This document shows positions 1 to 12,337 of a stretch of DNA of 64,000 nt, one piece after another. Position 1 is the stretch's first letter, and every line of letters begins with the position of its first letter. Position numbers and translations under genes: made by a program. The notes under the pieces were generated by a model. That model searched no databases. It saw only the letters and a list, made by a program, of their open reading frames with translations, and was not told where the DNA came from. The stretch is from Astropecten irregularis (taxonomy: Eukaryota; Echinodermata; Asteroidea; Paxillosida; Astropectinidae), in NCBI GenBank assembly GCA_963971285.1, contig OZ020244.1, positions 6,386,001 through 6,450,000 of the forward strand. The letters run 5' to 3'.

Positions 1-229
1 CAATGTCGGAACAGGTATTGTTTTCGTTCAAATTTTTCACTATTATTATACTTTATCGTCCAGATTTTGTTTATTGTTTATCTCTTATAAGCTTCTTCCG
101 ATCAGCTTAGGTGAGGTATCTTCTGAAAGCTTATAAGCTAAGGATCATTCTGACACAGAGTTGTAAAAATTCTTAATTAATTAGCCAAGTTACAGTCATT
201 TGAATATTTAATTTGTAAATTTTGTTCGC

Positions 230-2000
230 AGCATATCTCGAGAACGACAAATGCTACGAACATGATTCTTTTTGCAAAAGCTTGGTTATATCATGTAGTT
301 GTGCATGCTGCCACAAAAATGACAGTGATGTCATTATGAAGTCATCATGACGTCATCGAAGTCGAAATGTGTGTTTCCTATTTAAAGATAAATAATTCGT
401 TGATTGTTTTCTACAGTTAATTCTAAAATTTACTAAAAATCATTTGTCGGAGAATGTTACATTGAGATTGGAGTAACTGATGGAATTGCTACGTGAAACA
501 TTAAAAACTGATTATTAAAATACACCTTTTAGGCCTTATACCTCAAAAAGAAAGAATAAATTCCCTCTTTGTGTGACGTCTCGTGACCATGGCTTGAGAT
601 ACGAAGATACACGTAGATCGGGGTCGATAGAAGCACATCAATAGCGCCACCAAGCATTTTAACTGAAATTGACAAATGACAGAGGCTGCATCCGGCCGAA
701 TCTGTTGAGGATCGGTCTCCGTTCCATGAAATTGACCGTGACGTCATCATGACATAATGAAAAGGCTGAATTTTGATTGCATCATATCTCGAGAACGACA
801 AGTGCTATGGTAATGATTCTTTTTGCAAAAGCTTTGTTAGATCCTGAAGATGTGCATGCGACTGTGAAAATAAGTTGTGATGTCATAATGACGTCATAAA
901 AAAGCTAAATTTTATTTCATATCGTAAAGAATGTCTGATCGTCATGAAACTTAGTAGGTGTGACATCTGTGCTACCCCAAGAATGTTTTAGTGATGACGT
1001 TGTTATGACCTAGAAGTAAAGAGTTAATTAAGCACGTGACAGCTCATTTGAATAACATTCAATCAGTAAATTTTGTTTGCAGCATATCTCGAGAACAAAA
1101 AATGCTATGGCAATGATTCTTTTTGTAAAAGCTAGGTTACATCTTGTAGTTGTACATGAAAATGAACATGACGTCATTATGACGTCATCAAAAGGCTGAT
1201 TAGTGATTTTTTTCTGCAGCATATCTCGTGAACAAGCGTATCTAGAGAACTACAAATGCTATGAAAATAATTCTTTATCCAAAAGCTTTGTTACATCATG
1301 TAGTTGTGCATGCTGTCACAAAATTTACCGTGACGTCATCATGACGTCATTAAACATGACGTCATCAAAAATGCTGATTTTATTATTAACAGCATATCTC
1401 GAGAACGGTAAGTGCTACGGTAATGATTCCTTTTGTAAAAGCTTTGTTTCATAATGTAGTTTACAGTGAATTTACAGTGACGTCATCATGAAGTCATCAA
1501 AAAAGGTAATTTTTAATTCTTAAATAATTAAGCACGTGACAGCTCATTTAAATATTTAATTAGTCAATTTTGTTAGCAGCGTATCTCGAGAACGACAAAG
1601 GCTATGAATATGATTCTTTTTGCAAAAGCTTAGTTACATCATGTAGTTGTGCATGCTGCCAAGAAATTTACCGTGACGTCATCATGACGTCATTAAAAAA
1701 AGGTAACTTTTGGTTAGCAGTATATCTCGAGAACGGTAAGTGATACGGTAATGGTTCTTTTTGTATTAAAAAGCTTTGTAAGACTCTCTAGATTTGCAAG
1801 CTGTTGTGAAATTAACTGTGACGTCATTATGACGTCATCAAAAGGCATAGTTGATCTTTGCAGCATATCTTGAGAATGACAAAAGCTATGGCAATGATTC
1901 TTTTCGCAAAAGCTTTGTTATAACCTTTAGATATGCATGCTGCTTTGGAAATGACCGTGACGTCATCATGACGTCATCGGAGCTTATAAAGCTGATCAAA
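230..2000. repeat. Tandem array with TGACGTCA (CRE-like) motifs
   Basis: About nine degenerate units of roughly 140-190 bp. Each contains 'gcagcatatctcgagaac', then 'atgattctttttgcaaaagc', 'tgtagttgtgcatgctg' and a closing block with one or two TGACGTCA palindromes (TGACGTCATCATGACGTCA in the best copies). Unit starts are visible near 233, 785, 1084, 1217, 1392, 1580, 1722 and 1862. The array continues after an interruption at 2225-2540. No coding sequence is supported; short open frames here are by-products of the repeat. The hairpin and CTAG just after it suggest that it is the body of a non-autonomous Helitron-like element. Confidence 0.8.
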
Positions 2001-2004
2001 TAAG

Positions 2005-2047
2005 TCGGAACAGCTCCGTGTTCGTCCACGAACACTTAAATGTCTAG
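2005..2047 (+). mobile_element. Helitron-like 3' terminus
   Basis: The sequence gtcggaacagct is followed by a hairpin (GTGTTCG, 4-nt loop, CGAACAC), eight bases, and CTAG with T as the next base. A hairpin closely followed by CTRR and a T is the known 3' end of Helitrons and Helentrons. A diverged second end lies at 2686-2735, and a third (gtcggaacag) at the very start of the window. The spacing implies head-to-tail copies. No helicase gene is present, so these would be non-autonomous. Confidence 0.55.
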
Positions 2048-2224
2048 TTATTATTATTCTTTATCGGCGTCCGCATCCTTTCATAGCTTAATTGTAGGAA
2101 GGTTGTTTATTCCTAATCTTTTCTAATCTTCTTCTTATCAGCTTATATGAGGTATCTCATGAAAGCTTATACGATGAAGTTTCTGAAAAGGCTGAGTTTG
2201 TTAAAATTTTTAATTAATTTTGTG

Positions 2225-2745
2225 ACCAGCATATCTCGAGAACGATAAATGCTACGGAAATGATTCTTTTTGTAAAAGCTTTGTATCATTATGTAGTTGT
2301 GCATGCTGTCACGACATTTATCATGATGTCATCATGACGTCATCAAAAAGACAAATTTTTATTGTTAGCAGCATATCTAGAGAACGACAAATACTATGGT
2401 AATTATTCTTTTTGTAAAAGCTTTGTTACATTATGTACATGAGTATGTTGCCATGACGTCATCATGACGTCATCAACAACTCCGATTTTATTGTTAGCAG
2501 CATATTACCTCTGACGTCATCACGGCGTCATTAAAAATGCTGATTTGTATTCCATATAGTAATCAGTGTCTGATTGTCACTGAAACTGGTAGGTGCTTTA
2601 TTTGTGCTACTCCAAGACTTTAGTTGTTTCTATGATGACAGTTGGATTGAACTTTTAGGAAACAAACTTCAAGCTTATTAAATAAAGTCGGAACAGCTCT
2701 TTGTTCGTTCACGAACACTTTAATGACTTTTTTTTTTTTTTTTTT
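2225..2745. repeat. Further units of the TGACGTCA array and second terminus
   Basis: Two or three more array units start near 2227, 2371 and 2495. They are followed by a terminus-like block (gtcggaacagct with a TTGTTCG/CGAACA hairpin) that runs into an 18-base T tract at 2728-2745. This is a shorter copy of the family seen upstream. Confidence 0.6.
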
Positions 2746-3422
2746 CGTGATAGCGGACACTATTCGGGGTGGTGGTCTAACTATGTGCCAAGTATAAAGT
2801 TGATCGGAGTTTTTGAATAAGGGTAGAAGTGACTTGTAGAAAAACCTTGTGTTATGTCTATGGGAAAAAAGTGAAAAAAAAAAACTAAATAAGAAAAAAA
2901 AAATAAGGAAAACAAAAGCTGTTCCGCTGCATGCGAAACAGCTAAAAATATTTCAGGTCGTTGTTTTACTAATTTCTGGATAAATACACCATTTCAGGTG
3001 AAAAAATTGTAACGGTATGTTTTTACCACCACCATCTTCCTACCCTGTAAGTTATACGTAAATCTGTCAACATTCCTGTTTTGGTTTCTTACCATGTAAA
3101 CTTGCATGCTTATTCCATGTCTGGGAATGAGATATCAAAATGCTACGTATCTCATGCACCAGACTTGAGCGCCATACAATTTTGGCTGGACATGGAGAAG
3201 AAACTCCCAACCCTTATTAAGGGTTTAAAACTACATGTTCTGCATTTGTCATTAGTCTTGTCAATCATGTCAGTGCCAGCAATCTTCTGCCACAGTTGAA
3301 ATCATTTTTTTCAACTGGGATAAGATTATCATGCCACATTGGGCACGATTGTCTTCTGATACAATGACGATTCTTATAAAAAATTATCTTGAAGTGTAAA
3401 TGAAGGTTAATTGACTTTCTTA
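2746..3422. other. Intergenic or intronic, no feature recognised
   Basis: A-rich sequence with one small palindrome, agctgttccg ... cgaaacagct, at 2929-2953. It is the inverse of the cggaacagct motif at the Helitron-like ends. No coding sequence is recognised. Confidence 0.5.
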
Positions 3423-3426
3423 TTAA

Positions 3427-4360
3427 GCCGTGTTCCAATTGGACTTTTTTTTTCCGCGGCCACACGGTAACTTACATTCCTTCATTTCAATCTACTGCGT
3501 GTTCCCACTTGGACTTTTATTTACCACCGCGGACAGTTTATTGGCCATAATAAGTGCACACATTGCGGACGGTGGACAAATCACCTTTGACCCGAGCAGG
3601 ATATGACTCGTATCTTGACGTAACTTTCACGCGTGGGCATTAGTTCTTTCCAGTAGATACACACGGTATGTAGATATAAAACTGAAATAATTATTAATTT
3701 CTACTCATAAAATAATCCATGAACTGATGAAAGAGACCAACGTGTCACCAAACATGCCAAAACAATAAAACAATTAAGCTAGCCGCCAGCTAGATGTTAA
3801 GAAAAATAGGAATCGCCGAATTCAACGGGCGCAGTAATATCTCGAGGAAATACTGACGGTGCCTGCCTTGGCCTACGTCACAAATGACTATATAGCAAGA
3901 CTTGGGCCCATGCAGAAACCCACATCTCAGTGCCCAAATCTGTCAAATCTGACACATTTTAAGTATTTGAACGAGAAACGTACGTACCGGTACGTGCAAG
4001 TAAATTTGTTTAAGGCACGTTTGCCCTATGATATTGATGACATGGGCAAGGAGACAGGGAATCGTAGTGCATCTATTTTCGCGCGCTCGCTGTACAGCCT
4101 GCACGTGTACTGTTTTAAAGCGTGCTCGCGGTACGTTTACCCACGGGAAGTGTTCCCATTGGACTTTTTTGCGTCCCTGTTAAGTTACCGTGGCTGCGCG
4201 GAAGTTTTCCGCGACCACTTTCGGCCTGTTAGTTTTACATCTCGTCGCAGGAAGTTGACAGGGACGTAAGTTTACCGTGCGTTCCCATTGGACTTAATTT
4301 TGTCAATTTACAGGAAAGTCGCGGTAGTTTAACCAAAATAAGTCCAATGGGAACACAGCT
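3427..4360. mobile_element. TTAA-flanked inverted-repeat element
   Basis: The ends are near-inverted copies (GCCGTGTTCCAATTGGACTT on the left, AAGTCCAATGGGAACACAGC on the right), each bordered by TTAA (3423-3426 and 4361-4364). TTAA target duplications are typical of piggyBac and Kolobok transposons. The motif GTTCCCATTGGACTT recurs inside at about 3491, 4151 and 4280, so the subterminal regions are repetitive. A 136-codon open frame inside (3859-4269) resembles nothing I recognise and looks like chance. Confidence 0.6.
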
Positions 4361-4364
4361 TTAA

Positions 4365-4985
4365 TTAGTAATGTTTTAGGTCTACAAGGAAGCTGTCTTA
4401 ATTTCTAATAAATTGTTGCATCCCCCATTGTTGCACATGATGGGTGGGCTACATGTAGACCTATTTGTTACTGTTTTTGAAATATTTTGTTGCATTAAAT
4501 TTTTAATTAATTTAAGGTCTCGGTCTGGGTCTCAGGGCATCAGGTCTCGGTCTTGATCTCGGACTTAAAGGTCCCTCCTCCCCACTATTTTGGATCTCTT
4601 GACTATGGGCGTTGCCTCTGTTTCGAAAAGGCTCTTTGTCTCAGCCGCAAGAAAAAGAGGACTATATAGCTTAGAGCACATGCAATATGGGGAGGTCAAC
4701 AGAGGGCGCTATAGTGTCAAAGTCTTAAGGAAGCTTACCCCTGTTTCAGACAGGTATTCCAGCATCTCACTAGTGCCGTATTGAACGACCTAAACTGTCT
4801 ATCTTTCGACGTCAGGCGTGTCTGGTCACTCCTAATTGTTTTAGACGTTGAACCTCCTATGTACATTGTACTTAATTGGTTTTATCTTGGTTTGACGCTA
4901 CGCTTGAAACAGGGATAAGAATTTTTGTTAAATTCTTCAAACCATTTTTGTTTATTGTTTGTATTTTGTTTCCACAATTTTTTAG
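4365..4985. other. Intron upstream of first visible XPC exon
   Basis: Unique-looking sequence with a short repeated 'ggtctcggtct' patch near 4516-4560. It ends in a pyrimidine-rich tract and acceptor (tttttag) at 4985. No earlier XPC exon was recognised here. Confidence 0.5.
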
Positions 4986-5067
4986 GGCCGGTACGTTTGA
5001 CTGGGCAAGGCACGTTCAGTGGCAAGTTAACCGCTATAACAAGGCTTTACAGGTGCAGATTCATAAG
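4986..5067 (+). CDS. xpc: XPC exon (internal, partial CDS)
   Basis: XPC is the nuclear damage sensor of global-genome nucleotide excision repair and acts with RAD23 and centrin. This 82-nt exon has acceptor tttttag and donor gtaaat. One base completes a codon, then 27 codons end in FDWARHVQWQVNRYNKALQV and QIHK. Human XPC at this place has a FETYLRRAMKRFNKG-like helix ending in HK before VHLLCLLA. The next exon below begins VHL in the matching phase 0. The match of this exon alone is modest; order, phase and the HK/VHL junction carry the call. It forms the start of the Rad4/XPC transglutaminase-like region. Confidence 0.68.
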
Positions 5068-5128
5068 GTAAATGTAAATAATTTCATTATTATTCAGTTC
5101 AGGACCAGTGAGGTATTTCAACAAAATG

Positions 5129-5312
5129 GACCTTTCCCATGAAATATGCTAATGAGATACGCGCACGCGCAAATGCACTACTGGTTGGCAAGAAAGTTGC
5201 AGCTCCATTAGGCATGTACGTACCACATACAACGCAGAGGGCATGGAGCTTGCCAACCAGTGATGCATTTGCGCGTGCGCTTATCTAATTACCATATTTC
5301 ATGGGAAAGGTC
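5129..5312. mobile_element. MITE with long inverted repeats
   Basis: A 184-bp element whose ends are inverted copies. GACCTTTCCCATGAAATATG, a TAATGAGATA-like spacer and GCGCACGCGCAAATGCA...CTGGTTGGCAAG face CTTGCCAACCAG...GCGCGTGCGC...CATATTTCATGGGAAAGGTC. The stem is about 60 bp with a few mismatches. It lies 61 bp after the XPC donor. No clear target duplication was identified. Confidence 0.75.
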
Positions 5313-6146
5313 TATTACATTGGAGAGATACATAGTACACATTATATTGTTTGCTGAAATGATACTGGCGATTCTAAACATGCTAAATAGTGCAACGCGT
5401 TGGTCAATAAATCTGTCACCCTTTCCTGATGCGCATTGATTTGACAAATTCTGCGCATTGTGATTGCACATTATTTGGAATCGCCCTTATCATGCTAATT
5501 GAGAAGCCACAATGGATGATTGGTAGTGACCCGAAATGTGTGTATCCATCCTATTGGCTGGTCAATACTGACGAAGGCCAAGGATGCGACCCTTTTTTTG
5601 GGACAGTCTACCCCCAGGTGAAGTGGGGGAACAACCTAACTTGCAGGGGACCGGGTGACAGCGGGCTAGGAGGACCATAGATATATACAAAAAACTAGAT
5701 GACGCATTGCCTGCTCATGGACGCGTCTTTCACGGGGCCATTTGTAAACGGTAATTCAAATCCATTTTTTATGGAACGCCGTAGCTATCTTCTTTAGATT
5801 GTTTGCTTCAGTAATTCCATCACTCATTTTGCCAAATTGAATGATGGAATTTGCGAAATATATTGGAATAGCTCCCATTGGTTTGTGCATGGGTGCGTCA
5901 TCTAGTTTTTTTAATTTATCTATGAGGAGGACCCTATCCCCTTGTCAACTATTAAATAATCCCCAGGATTATTTCTCAAAACATGTGTACACCGTAAAGT
6001 TCCATATAAAACGGCGCGCACCCATGTATATGGCGCAGCCCCAAATTTTGATATCAGTCGCGGACGACCAGAAAAATACGGAAAACTACAGCGCTCATTT
6101 TTCTCAGCTCATTTGTGATTTGTATGTCAATTGAGAACAAACACTG
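5313..6146. other. Intron, no feature recognised
   Basis: Unique-looking sequence. Short open frames at 5429-5680 and 5841-6134 show no recognisable domain and no splice-bounded coding pattern. Confidence 0.5.
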
Positions 6147-7103
6147 AGCTGTTTCGCGTATGTTTTATAAATAATATAAAAAATAAACATGAACGCAATT
6201 GGCCCAGTACAGAGAAATGGTTTTTCAGAGGTGTCTTAATTGTTGTAAACAACTATCAGGAGCGTCATCACTCGTCCATCAATACACGTATTCAGATACA
6301 TACACATGGCCATGAGAAACACAGAAATGGCAGAGTCTACTTTAGGCCAGTGCGCAGTACGTATCGTTGTGCATTTGAGCGTTGGAAACAGCAATTATGA
6401 TTGATTTTCTAGCTCATTGTGCTCCGTTCACATGTACACAATGGGAGACTTTTGGATAGTCGGTCTTGAGTCAAGAGCGCACGCGCACGCACGCGCAATA
6501 TAACACGCGCATGCTCACAATTGCGCAAGCATGGTTTGCGCGTGCGCTGTTGACTCAAGACCGACTCTCCAAAAGTCTCCCATTGGCCCACTACTATGGA
6601 TAGCTATATCAGCGGTCCAAAAAGTTCCAAAGCACGTGTTTTGTGTTATGCTTGACTCTAAAATCACAAAATCAATTATTCAAAAATATCAATAAAAAAC
6701 TAGCTGTTTCACGTATGTTTTATAAAATGTACGAAACAAACATATACACAATTGGCCCAGGACGGAGAAATAGTTTATCAGCTGTGTCTTAATTGTCCTA
6801 AACAACTACCAGGAGCGTCGTCACATGTCCATCAATACATGTATAGTACCATACACACAGCCACGAGAAACACATAAATGGCAGATTCTACTATAGGCCA
6901 GCGAGCATAGTATGTATGGTTGTGCTTATGGGTGGTGGAAACGGCAAAATGACTGATTTTCTTGCTCTTTGTGCTACGTTTTCCTGTACACAATTGGCCC
7001 TCTACTATGGATAGCCATATCAGCGGTCCAAAAAGTTCCAAAGCCCGTGTTTTGTGTTATGTTTGTCTCTAAAATGGCCAAACTAATTACTCAAAAAATC
7101 AAT
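6147..7103. repeat. Two-copy tandem duplication
   Basis: Copy one (about 6147-6700) and copy two (about 6702-7103) share the order gctgtttc.cgtatgttttata, 'caattggcccag.ac.gagaaat', 'aacaactaccaggagcgtc', 'gccatgagaaacaca.aaatgg' and 'tatcagcggtccaaaaagtt'. Copy one is longer only because a MITE sits in it at 6443-6581. Copy two ends next to TGACGTCATC motifs. Confidence 0.8.
6443..6581. mobile_element. MITE, GGGAGACTTTTGGA family, copy 1
   Basis: The ends are inverted (GGGAGACTTTTGGA...TCCAAAAGTCTCCC), with GC-rich inner arms containing GCGCACGCGC. Comparison with tandem copy two of the host repeat, which reads tgtacacaattggccc, gives the empty site. The insertion lies within CAATTG and duplicates AT. 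A second copy is at 30394-30534, also in a CAATTG context. Confidence 0.82.
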
Positions 7104-7330
7104 AAAAAATCAGTTGATGACGTCATCCTGACGTCACTTCACATTAAGGATATTATTACCATTCCCTACCTACCCACTGAGTTTCATTACGATCGGATAT
7201 TCCCTTATATGTGTTTCTGGGAAAAATGGCAAAATTAATTATTCAAAAATCAATAAAAAATCAGTTGATGACGTCATCGTGATGTCACTTCATATTTAGG
7301 ATTTACCATAGTTATAATGGGGTCACTTCA

Positions 7331-7486
7331 GTCTACTGCATTCAACCTACCCCAGACGGTTACTACGATATGCAAATTCCCCTGCGCCTATTTGCTACTT
7401 CGCTGAAAAGACTTGATCAACCGTGGTGCACCCTGACCTCCCACAATGCGTACCGCCATAGCCGCCATGATCGTCCTTCTTTTCTC
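7331..7486 (+). repeat. Left inverted terminal repeat of DIRS copy 1
   Basis: Starts gtctactgcattcaaccta and runs to the block ending cgtccttcttttc. The same block occurs inverted at 14419-14560 and in both orientations at the ends of copy 2. Confidence 0.85.
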
Positions 7487-10060
7487 AGCGCCGCTACGAA
7501 ACGGACGTGCCCCTTGGGGCTCTCTCGATTTTCGAGTTCCGTTTCCCCGCTACACCTTAGATAAGCTGTTATGACTTGATCACTTTTCGTTTTATAGTTG
7601 ATATAACCTTTATCTTGATCATCCGTTACCAATATATTTTGTAACAGAATCCCTGTCTGTGCATTTCTTTGGTATTTTTCTCTCTCTTTTTCTGTGCATC
7701 CTACAGGTACTTAATCTCCCCAGTAGATGCCGGGCGTACACAGCCGGCTCTGTGTACGTTACGATGAAAGGCCTAACGCAAGTTAGGGGGATGGATGAGT
7801 GTATCGGCGATGACCCCTCATTCCCCGCTTGCGGTACCGCAAAAACGGAATGGCTGAGTGGGTGTTGTCCCCTCATTCCGGGCTTGCTGGTACTACTACC
7901 AGTCCGAGGGAAGTCCGGGCGGTTAGATACTAGGCATGCCTTGACGGCTACGTGTCTATCCGACCCGAAGAGGCCTACGGCCGGGGGTAGCTTGATACCA
8001 CGGTCGCTACCAGAGCGTAGGGAGATCGCTCGCTACCAGAGGCGACGAAGGATACCGCCTGAACGGACTGATCGGCCCCGGCATAACATGCTCCTTTTAC
8101 AGGCTCCGTGTTATGTGCCGTTAATCGGAGGCCCGAACCGGCTGAGAATACCGGGCCTACCGTGCCGAGGAACAAGCCTCAGACGTCAGTGGGTAGGAGC
8201 AATGTTTAATGCAGGGGTGTGATTTGACTGGTTTTCTGTGACAAAATTTCCCGTAATTTTATTGCTTTCAGTCCAATTTCGTGTGTGTTTAGCTCTATTT
8301 TACACTATTCTTCCATGTTAATCACACCCCCGTTTATGGCGATCCATGTATATAAATGCTGTATTTACATCGCCATCACCCCCACTGCCGCTCCGTTCCT
8401 ACGAACTCCATTGCGGACGTCGGAGAGACGTGCTGAGGCTCAGGCATCCAATGAGCGCCGTTAATACCCGGCCCCGCCCATTGTCTGGCCCTACCCGGGC
8501 AGGAAACCATTCCAGCCCTACGGAACACGATTGCAGACGTCAGAGGGACACCCTTTCACTTCTGCTTGGCCCTGGGCCACTGAGAGCGGAACGCTGCAGG
8601 TGTTCATACACAGCGAGACCTGAGTGGTCTGACAGCCCTTTCATCACCGAACAATGCTTGGCTGTGTGGCTAGGGTGAATACAAACACGCGTGGCACAAT
8701 GTTCTGCGGAGTGTTCTTGTACCTACTGTGCATCGGCTTACACAACGTTGATGTTTTGCCGACCAACAGAATACGGGGATCGGTGTCCCATCCCCCGCTA
8801 TTGTCAGCAGCGGGCGGGTTCACGCCTCCCTCCGTCACCAGAACTACCACCCTGCAAGACTAGGATTGGCTTCACACGCACATCCCTTGCTACATGTGTA
8901 TTCTGTGGCTCCATACCATCGGCGGTGGCGACCCACCTATACACCGGCGACCAGTGTTCACCACCAGGAGGCAACAAGCCCACCGGGGCCACAACGGACC
9001 ACAATCCGGGCCCGGCCCCCGATGGGACAGGGTCTATACACGATCTATAGCCCACCAGTTAGCCCCAGCAGTCGCCAACAATTTTACGGGACCCGGTTAT
9101 TCTCCCCCTGCAATTACCACAACGCAGCGAGGAGAGGAGACCTCGGGCTTCAGCCGACAACGCAAAGGAGGGCCATATCCACTGCCGTCCAGACCACAAG
9201 GGATATGGAGAGCGGCTTTAGTCCTCAAACAGCTCGGCTACACCGCCTACACGGCTGGGGTAGCCCACTCAACGCTACTTGGAGTTGCGCTGCTTCTGCG
9301 GCTGAACCAGCTCTAGCCAAGCCGTCCCGCGGCCGACCTGTCCGATGCCTGGCGATCCTGGGATCTACATGTATATCTGTGTATACACTACACAATCATC
9401 GTACACCTCTCCCTAACTACTGCCTAGTTCCGTGGGAGCGGATACGATGCTACCGGGCCCGGCCGGCTCCTGTCCAGTCTGCAGTCGATGCATCTCAAGT
9501 TGAGCTGACCCACGGACGACTTCTTTGGACACAGAGACAGATAATATTCTCTTTCCCGCGGAGCGGAAGACTTCGAGAATTCCCGTTTACAGCTCGATGC
9601 TCGATGCGGCCTTCATGTAAAATTTGTATACATCTACTTGTCCACGTCGAGTTGTCCCACGGTCGACTTGTCCGGTTCCCCCTGTCACGGGGACCGATAT
9701 GCATCCATCCCACGGCCCGGTCCTATGGAGCGGACGGCTGCGGGAGTCCCCACTTACAGCCTTTCCGCCCGATGTCTGCACGTCAGCGCGGCCCGTGAAT
9801 TCTTCAGGGCCCAGCCCGCTGCCGTCCGCGGCCGACTTGTCCCAAGTTCGAGCTGTGCCGCGGTCGACCTGCCCTCTCCCACTGCACGTACGATCTTCGT
9901 TTTTTTAGCGTGCAAGGATTGGCAACGCTTCAATAACCACGCCGTTCATCACACACGGATTGCGTCAGGCGGTACATTATATGTATACAGTACAGTATAC
10001 TGTACGTCCGTACATGTATATGATACCGGCTTTGTATCATTACAATTACCCTCCAGTATT

Positions 10061-11115
10061 CAGGGGTGTGAAATCTCCGCGTTTTAGCGGATTTCCGCTT
10101 TTTTGATGAATTTGCCTCATTATATTTTCCGCTTTTTTGATGAATTTGCCGCATTCTATTTTCCGCTTTTTTGATGAGTGTGCCGAATTATATTTTCCGC
10201 TTTTCATCCCCACGCCAGCGCCGACTTTTTCTTTGCATTTGTTTTATTTCTTCCTGCCGACATGACAGTCAAACAAACTTTACGGGCAGAATACGTGACG
10301 TGCGCGTGCAGAAACACGGCTTGAATGCCGCACCGCAGTATATGCACACGGTACTACGGTACTGTTCTGTTGTTGCACGTGTAAAATCATGCCCCGATCG
10401 TAAAATGCAGACTTTCATAATGTACAGCGAATTGAGATCGACTATCCAATCACAAAAATTGTAACACGCTATGTCGGCGCTACATGTTTTTTACATTGTC
10501 CAATCAGCGGAAGCATTGTATGAATGAAAGCGCCATGCTTTGGTTTAGCCACATTAAAATAGCGTCTGGCAACCAGTCACTCACTGCGCTATGATTGGCT
10601 GCACGTGAACGTGAATGAGACTTGACTTCGCTGGTCCACAGTAGCTCAAATCGTGGCTGTATCGCGCGCTGCCCGCGGATACCAGTTATAGAATCTTCAA
10701 GAATCAAGATGGCGATCAACACTGCTTCCGTGTGTGCGATGTCGCGTGGAGCGTGCGTGCAGCGTGCGCGATGGACACGTTTCTCGAACGTGATCGTCGC
10801 TTTTGGGGAAGGTTTTTCATGATATTTTGGGGATTTAGTATGTGAAAAATGATTTTATACTGAGCCAAATCGGACACAACAACTGAGTGAAATTCAGGTA
10901 AGATTTACCTGATCGGGAAAATTATTTTTACGGTAGGCCTGTTTTTTTTTTACGGGGGGATCTGGAGGCGGGTGTAGGAATAAAATTCCTCCATGTGCAA
11001 CGCTACAACCCCCCAAAAAACAATGAAAAAGTTAAGAAAAGAAAATGATGACGTCATCGCTATCGGGGTTTCCGATTTTTTCCGCTATTTTTTCAAACTT
11101 GCTCTCACACCCCTG
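10061..11115. mobile_element. hAT-like element inside DIRS copy 1
   Basis: The ends are CAGGGGTGTGA on the left and TCACACCCCTG on the right, bordered on both sides by AGTATT (10055-10060 and 11116-11121). CAGGGGTG ends are typical of hAT elements; most hAT elements make 8-bp duplications, so a 6-bp one points to a variant group or an eroded 8-bp site. Near the left end are three tandem units of about 43 bp containing 'tccgcttttttgatga' (10105-10205). A TGACGTCATC motif lies near 11050. No transposase was recognised. Confidence 0.7.
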
Positions 11116-12337
11116 AGTATTGTCCGACACTACCAGCACAACACTACCGAGCACAGCGTTCCACTGCCGGCAGGATCGGTGATTAGTACGCCCCGTATAG
11201 TACAACGCCACGGCCCCATGGCGCCACCCGGCGTCCGCGGTAGTCATGGGTGCAGTAATGGGAATTAATAATGGCTCTACTTCGGTGATTCCATTGTGAG
11301 ACCGCTCCGATGCTCATACGACCTTTCCACTCGGTATTTTCCTGAGGTCAAAGGTTAATACATGTGATACCATGACTCATCACAGGTACCAGAATGTGAA
11401 CAGTTGCGGTGGACACACCATCCTGATTATCCTACATGTAGATGTAGGGACTCGACATACAGCATGCCCACGCAGCCAAGGAGCTGGCATGCATCTACAC
11501 AACTTATCACCATCGACAGTATCACAAACTCCCGGCACATCGCAGGATAGCCGCCAATGGTGACCTGCGGAACCAATCGGTTTTCGATGCCACCGAGACC
11601 TCCAGCCTCCACCCGCCTTGCCCTTATCATCCCACTGGTGGCTGCTGGCCCACGGATACACTTTCTCCGACCTTACCGAAAGCGACGAAGAATCGCCACA
11701 AAGGAGCTGTGGTTACAGCCTGTGGACTTCAGGTCAGCATCTTCAATTAATCAAGGCATGTGATCAACCTGATGGCTGACCCATCGAAGGATGGCCCATA
11801 CCGGCCTTCACCACTCCTACATCTTACTACCACACCTAACAGGTGACGGAAGTAGACCTGCATCAGTCCATCACTCCTCAGTTATCGCACAACTCAAACA
11901 GGAATTTGGGCACTCCACATCTGGCCTCTGCCTACCACCCGACGAGTAGGATGTTGTCTCTGCACAGCAGTGCAGAAACCTTGAGGCCATCTCCCCAGGG
12001 GATGCCACTCCACAACGACAGGACCTCACGGGGGATTAGAGCGATCGAACTATGTCAGTTCACATCACCCTGCCATATGCAACCCGCATCTCCTGGCTTC
12101 TCAGCCCTATAGCCTCGACTCCATTGGCATCGCAGTCGAAGTAACGCAGCACATCAACCAGTACCTCCCCTGGTCGATGAAGGAAGTTCACCTAACGACC
12201 GCCACCCTCTCCTTGACATCAAGAGCCGAGGCGGTATCACGACGGGTCCCTCCTGGAGTGGAACACACCCCTCCCCCCACACCAGGCATCTGGGAACCGG
12301 GACCACTCCTCCCGTCTCTATCTCACTAGCACGCTTG

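Noticed and set aside
3859-4269. 136-codon open frame
   Set aside because: It lies inside a TTAA-flanked inverted-repeat element and spans its repeated subterminal motifs; no domain is seen.
7659-9798. Several overlapping open frames of 100-310 codons in GC-rich sequence
   Set aside because: They overlap in different frames within a DIRS element and none shows a clear domain; at best they mark the gag-like region.
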